Of a stretch of 64,000 nt of DNA, positions 61,507-64,000 are shown one piece after another; the first letter of the stretch is position 1, and every line of letters starts with the position of its first letter. The stretch lies in contig NZ_JAPEPZ010000001.1 of NCBI RefSeq assembly GCF_026339875.1, forward strand, positions 1,488,001 to 1,552,000. Direction: 5' to 3'. The translations under genes and the position numbers were made by a program. The notes under the pieces were generated by a model. That model did no database searches, had not been told where the DNA came from, and saw nothing but the letters and a program-made list of their open reading frames with translations. The DNA comes from Streptomyces sp. NBC_01571. Its GTDB lineage: Bacteria; Actinomycetota; Actinomycetes; Streptomycetales; Streptomycetaceae.

Positions 61507-62577
61507 TCAGGTGCTTCTGCGGCGCAACCAGCCGAGCAGCCCGCCCGGCCGCCCGCGTTCCTCGGACGCGGGCGGATCTTCGGGAGTGGCTGTCCGCGGC
61601 CACGAAGCCACCGCCGGAGACGTGACCGGCGCGGCGCCGACCGGTGCTGCTCCGGCTGCCCCGGCACCGACCGGCGCCCGGGCAGCCGGAGCGAAGGACG
61701 CCGCAGCTGGAACAGCCGGCCGAGAGGCCACCGAGGGTGAAGGGGCCGGGGACGATCCGGCCGGTTCCGGGACGACGCCGGGCTGAGCCCTCGGCGTCGG
61801 ACGCGGTGCGGGGTGCGTCTCTCGGGCTTCGGCGACGGCCTGCCCCAGGTCGGCGCGGAGCCAGCTGATCTCGTCGGGGTCCTCGGCCGTCATGATGCGG
61901 GAGACGAGGTGCGCGGCGGGCGAGTCCGGTGCACTGTGGGAGGGGCGTTCGGGGCGGAAGCGGTTCAGGCAGGCGCGCTCGTACGGATCCCTGACGACCT
62001 CCGCCACCTGGGCGGGGTCGAGCAGGGAGGCCACGACCGCTGCCCTCGCCCAGGGGCCCTCGGCCTGGCGCAGCAGGAATCCCATGTACCGCCCCCGCCA
62101 GTTACGGGGCCGGAGGTCCAGGCCGCCCTCCAGCTGGTCGCGGAGTCCCTCGGGCGTACGGCCCCTGAGCAGCGGAGCGTTCTGCCTGTCGGCCGGGAAC
62201 CGGCGCAGTTCCTCGGCCAGGTACAGCCAGACCACGGCCCTGTAGCGGTTCAGGTAGAACTTGACCGGCACCACGAGACCCAAGCGTGCGAGGCGTGTGA
62301 ACCTGGCGGTGGAAATGCCCAGGAGGGCGGCCCCCTCGGTCGTACCGACAGCCTTGACCCGCTCTCGCAGCGCCTCGGGAAATTCCTCTTGGGAACGCAC
62401 GCGGTCGATCTCCGCACGGGCGACCCGGCGTCCCCCTCCCCCTCCCCCTTCGTCGGGAACGGTGCGCACGTATCCGAGGTGCACCGCCAGGTCGAACTCG
62501 CCGCGCCTGAGCTCCAGCTCGCGGGCGGCGCGGGCGAGCGACCAACTGGCGGACTGCGTGACGGTGTTACCGGACAT
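61507..62577 (-). CDS. DUF6397-family protein
   Basis: The product is 356 residues. Residues 1-230 match a family confined to Streptomyces and relatives: SWSLARAARELELRRGEFDLAVHLGYVRT, RVKAVGTTEGAALLGISTARFTRLARLGLVVPVKFYLNRYR in parts (TTEGAALLGIS, FTRLARLGLVVPV), and LRPRNWRGRYMGFLLRQA. The segment near residues 77-110 resembles a MerR/BldC-like helix-turn-helix, so DNA binding is conceivable. Residues 255-356 are a disordered Ala/Pro-rich tail. The function is unknown. Confidence 0.75.
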   Translation of the reverse strand: MSGNTVTQSASWSLARAARELELRRGEFDLAVHLGYVRTVPDEGGGGGGRRVARAEIDRVRSQEEFPEALRERVKAVGTTEGAALLGISTARFTRLARLGLVVPVKFYLNRYRAVVWLYLAEELRRFPADRQNAPLLRGRTPEGLRDQLEGGLDLRPRNWRGRYMGFLLRQAEGPWARAAVVASLLDPAQVAEVVRDPYERACLNRFRPERPSHSAPDSPAAHLVSRIMTAEDPDEISWLRADLGQAVAEARETHPAPRPTPRAQPGVVPEPAGSSPAPSPSVASRPAVPAAASFAPAARAPVGAGAAGAAPVGAAPVTSPAVASWPRTATPEDPPASEERGRPGGLLGWLRRRST

Positions 62578-62703
62578 GACGGTCTCCCCCGTGGAGTACG
62601 GTGCTCGCGCCGGTGTGCGCTTGCCTCGAGAAAAACCGTAGCCGGTCCGGACGATCTCGTGGCGCGCCTGTGGATAACTCCGCCGCGAACACGTCTCCGC
62701 AGG

Positions 62704-63117
62704 TCAGGAGTCCAGCGAGGGGGATCGCTCCGGCTGGCGCGTGTCCACTCGCAGGTGTTCGCCGACACGGTTCACCAGCAGCGTCATCTCGTAGGCGACC
62801 TGGCCGATGTCGGCCTCGGCGGCACTGAGAACGCACAGGCAACTGCCGTCTCCCGCCGCGGTGACGAAGAGCACCGCTTCGTCGAACTCGATCATCGTCT
62901 GACGCACCTGGCCCGCGCCGAAGTGACGGCCGGAGCCCTTGGCCAGACTGTGCAGACCCGACGAGACCGCCGCCAGGTGTTCGGCGTCCTCGCGTCGAAG
63001 TCCCGTACTCGCCCCCGTCACCAGCCCGTCGTTGGAGAGCACCAACGCGTGCCGGACGTGTTCGACGCGCGCGGTCAGATCGTCCAGCAGCCAGCCGAGT
63101 CGCGTGTTCTGCTCCAT
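62704..63117 (-). CDS. Roadblock/LC7-domain protein (CvnB-like)
   Basis: The product is 137 residues: LGWLLDDLTARVEHVRHALVLSNDGLVTGASTGL, AEHLAAVSSGLHSLAKGSG and a serine-rich short tail. This is the roadblock fold found as the second protein of Streptomyces conservons, where it acts with a sensor kinase-like protein and the GTPase CvnD. GGGGAGACGGAC precedes the ATG at 63117. Here it stands alone, separated from the CvnD-like gene by a convergently placed PPOX gene. Confidence 0.9.
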   Translation of the reverse strand: MEQNTRLGWLLDDLTARVEHVRHALVLSNDGLVTGASTGLRREDAEHLAAVSSGLHSLAKGSGRHFGAGQVRQTMIEFDEAVLFVTAAGDGSCLCVLSAAEADIGQVAYEMTLLVNRVGEHLRVDTRQPERSPSLDS

Positions 63118-63209
63118 GTCCGTCTCCCCGTGTCGTGTCTCCCCCTGACCGGAGGATTCGACCAGCCAGCCTTCCCCACGGCCGCCCTCCGGGCAAGGAG
63201 GATGGGGGC

Positions 63210-63638
63210 ATGGCACAGAAGATGACCGACGAGCAATGGCGGGCCTTCGTCTCGCACGGCACCCGCACCGGAAAACTGTCGACCGTCCGGGCGGACGGGA
63301 GTCCGCACGTGGCGCCGATCTGGTTCCTGCTGGACGGTGACGACCTGATCTTCAACACCTCGAAGGAGACCGTGAAGGGACGGAACCTGGCCCGTGACGG
63401 CCGCGTCGCCCTCTGTGTGGACGACGACCGGCCGCCGTTCGACTTCGTGGTGCTGGAAGGCCGCGCCGAACTGTCCGAGGACCCTGACGAGTTGCGCCGC
63501 TGGGCCGCCCGAATCGGTGGCCGCTACATGGGTGCGGAGCGGGCGGAGGAGTTCGGGAAACGCAACGGAGTCCCGGGCGAACTCCTCGTACGCGTGCCGA
63601 TCGACAAGATCCTGGCCTACTCCGCGGTGGCGGAGTAG
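63210..63638 (+). CDS. PPOX-class F420- or FMN-dependent oxidoreductase
   Basis: The product is 142 residues: MTDEQWRAFVSHGTRTGKLSTVRADGSPHVAPIWFLLDGDDLIFNTS in family order (parts: GTRTGKLSTVRADGSPHVAPIWFLL), KGRNLARDGRVALCVDD and FVVLEGRAEL. The family reduces small molecules with F420H2 or binds flavin; the cofactor cannot be fixed by eye. GGCAAGGAGGATGGGGGC lies before the ATG. It is divergent from the roadblock gene, 92 bases between starts. It differs from the PPOX pair at 465-1594. Confidence 0.9.
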   Translation: MAQKMTDEQWRAFVSHGTRTGKLSTVRADGSPHVAPIWFLLDGDDLIFNTSKETVKGRNLARDGRVALCVDDDRPPFDFVVLEGRAELSEDPDELRRWAARIGGRYMGAERAEEFGKRNGVPGELLVRVPIDKILAYSAVAE

Positions 63639-63805
63639 GCCAGGCGGCACAGCCGTGTACGGCAGGCCGACGCGGATCCCGTCGTTCGGATCAGGCTGAC
63701 TGTGAGATGCGACGTCCTGTGGCCGACCGCCTCCGCGAACGTCCGCCTGTTCCGAACGACACTCCATGGATCCCCTCGTCCGTGGGCCTCCGGCGACTCG
63801 GCTTC

Positions 63806-64000
63806 TCAGCCGACGGAGTCGAGCAGCCGGGCGGTGTGCACCCGCCCGGCGTACTCCACCAGTCGGATCAGCACCTCCTTGCCGGAGTCCCGGTCACGGG
63901 CGTCACAGAGCACCACCGGCGTGCCCCGGTCGAGGTCGAGGGCGCGGGACACGTCCTGGGCTCCGTAGGCCCGGGCGCCCGCGAAGCAGTTGACGGCCAC
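63806..64000 (-). CDS. CvnD-like GTP-binding protein, C-terminal part (runs off right edge)
   Basis: The last 64 residues are visible: AVNCFAGARAYGAQDVSRALDLD, VPVVLCDAR-like TPVVLCDARDRDSGKEVLIRLVEYA and a short end. They match the C-terminus of CvnD, the small GTPase of Streptomyces conservons. The order expected for a conservon (cvnA-B-C-D) would place A, B and C beyond the window to the right. Stop at 63806. The intervening 63639-63805 holds no gene. Confidence 0.85.
   Translation of the reverse strand: MAVNCFAGARAYGAQDVSRALDLDRGTPVVLCDARDRDSGKEVLIRLVEYAGRVHTARLLDSVG

Overview
The window is Streptomyces chromosomal DNA. The base composition is very G+C-rich, third codon positions are almost always G or C, GTG and TTG starts are common, and long antisense frames stay open everywhere. 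The gene content is also typical of the genus: a DevRS-type dormancy block, a CvnB-like roadblock protein and a CvnD-like GTPase, DUF6397, DUF5709, a PNGase A-like secreted protein, and a c-di-AMP riboswitch in front of an NlpC/P60 protein. About 57 protein genes are supported. No rRNA, tRNA, CRISPR array, prophage or intact insertion sequence was seen.

Bases 1-11.6 kb form a dormancy or low-energy block: carbamate kinase (cut by the left edge), two coupled PPOX flavin-fold proteins, a cyclic-nucleotide-binding-only protein, a DevR-like regulator convergent with a GAF-GAF histidine kinase, phosphoketolase divergent from a class 2 polyphosphate kinase, a tandem universal stress protein coupled to an unknown 111-residue protein, and a flavin/NAD oxidoreductase. 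Palindromes of the form GGGCC-N4-GGCCC sit upstream of two of these genes and resemble DosR-type boxes.

Bases 11.7-25.7 kb hold an Lrp regulator, a HAD phosphatase, and a four-gene molybdenum hydroxylase operon (2Fe-2S, FAD with an extra Fe-S insert, Moco subunit, XdhC). This operon is divergent from a TetR gene, with twin operator palindromes between them. Then come a frameshifted DHFR/RibD relic, an FprA-type ferredoxin reductase behind an iron-box-like palindrome, a membrane SpoIIE phosphatase, and a two-component system followed by two small exported proteins.

Bases 26-40.4 kb carry a YegS-type lipid kinase, a secreted lamin-tail protein, a repeat-rich NlpC/P60 protein under a c-di-AMP riboswitch, a rhomboid-like membrane protein, a GNAT enzyme beside a 7-bp satellite, a TetR gene divergent from a saccharopine-dehydrogenase-like enzyme, pyruvate carboxylase, and a YjbQ protein.

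Bases 40.4-46 kb are a sulfonate-sulfur operon. A cysteine-ending leader peptide, probably leaderless, precedes ssuC-ssuB-ssuA-ssuD and a flavin monooxygenase. Bases 46-64 kb hold an MltG-like protein, an ABC exporter divergent from a MarR regulator, a PNGase A-like protein, and an L,D-transpeptidase-like lipoprotein divergent from a two-gene ABC exporter whose ATPase halves are degenerate in complementary ways. The rest is DUF5709, type B L31, a YdjM-like protein, a Ski2-like helicase, TesB, DUF6397, a roadblock protein, an F420/FMN PPOX enzyme and the end of a CvnD-like GTPase.
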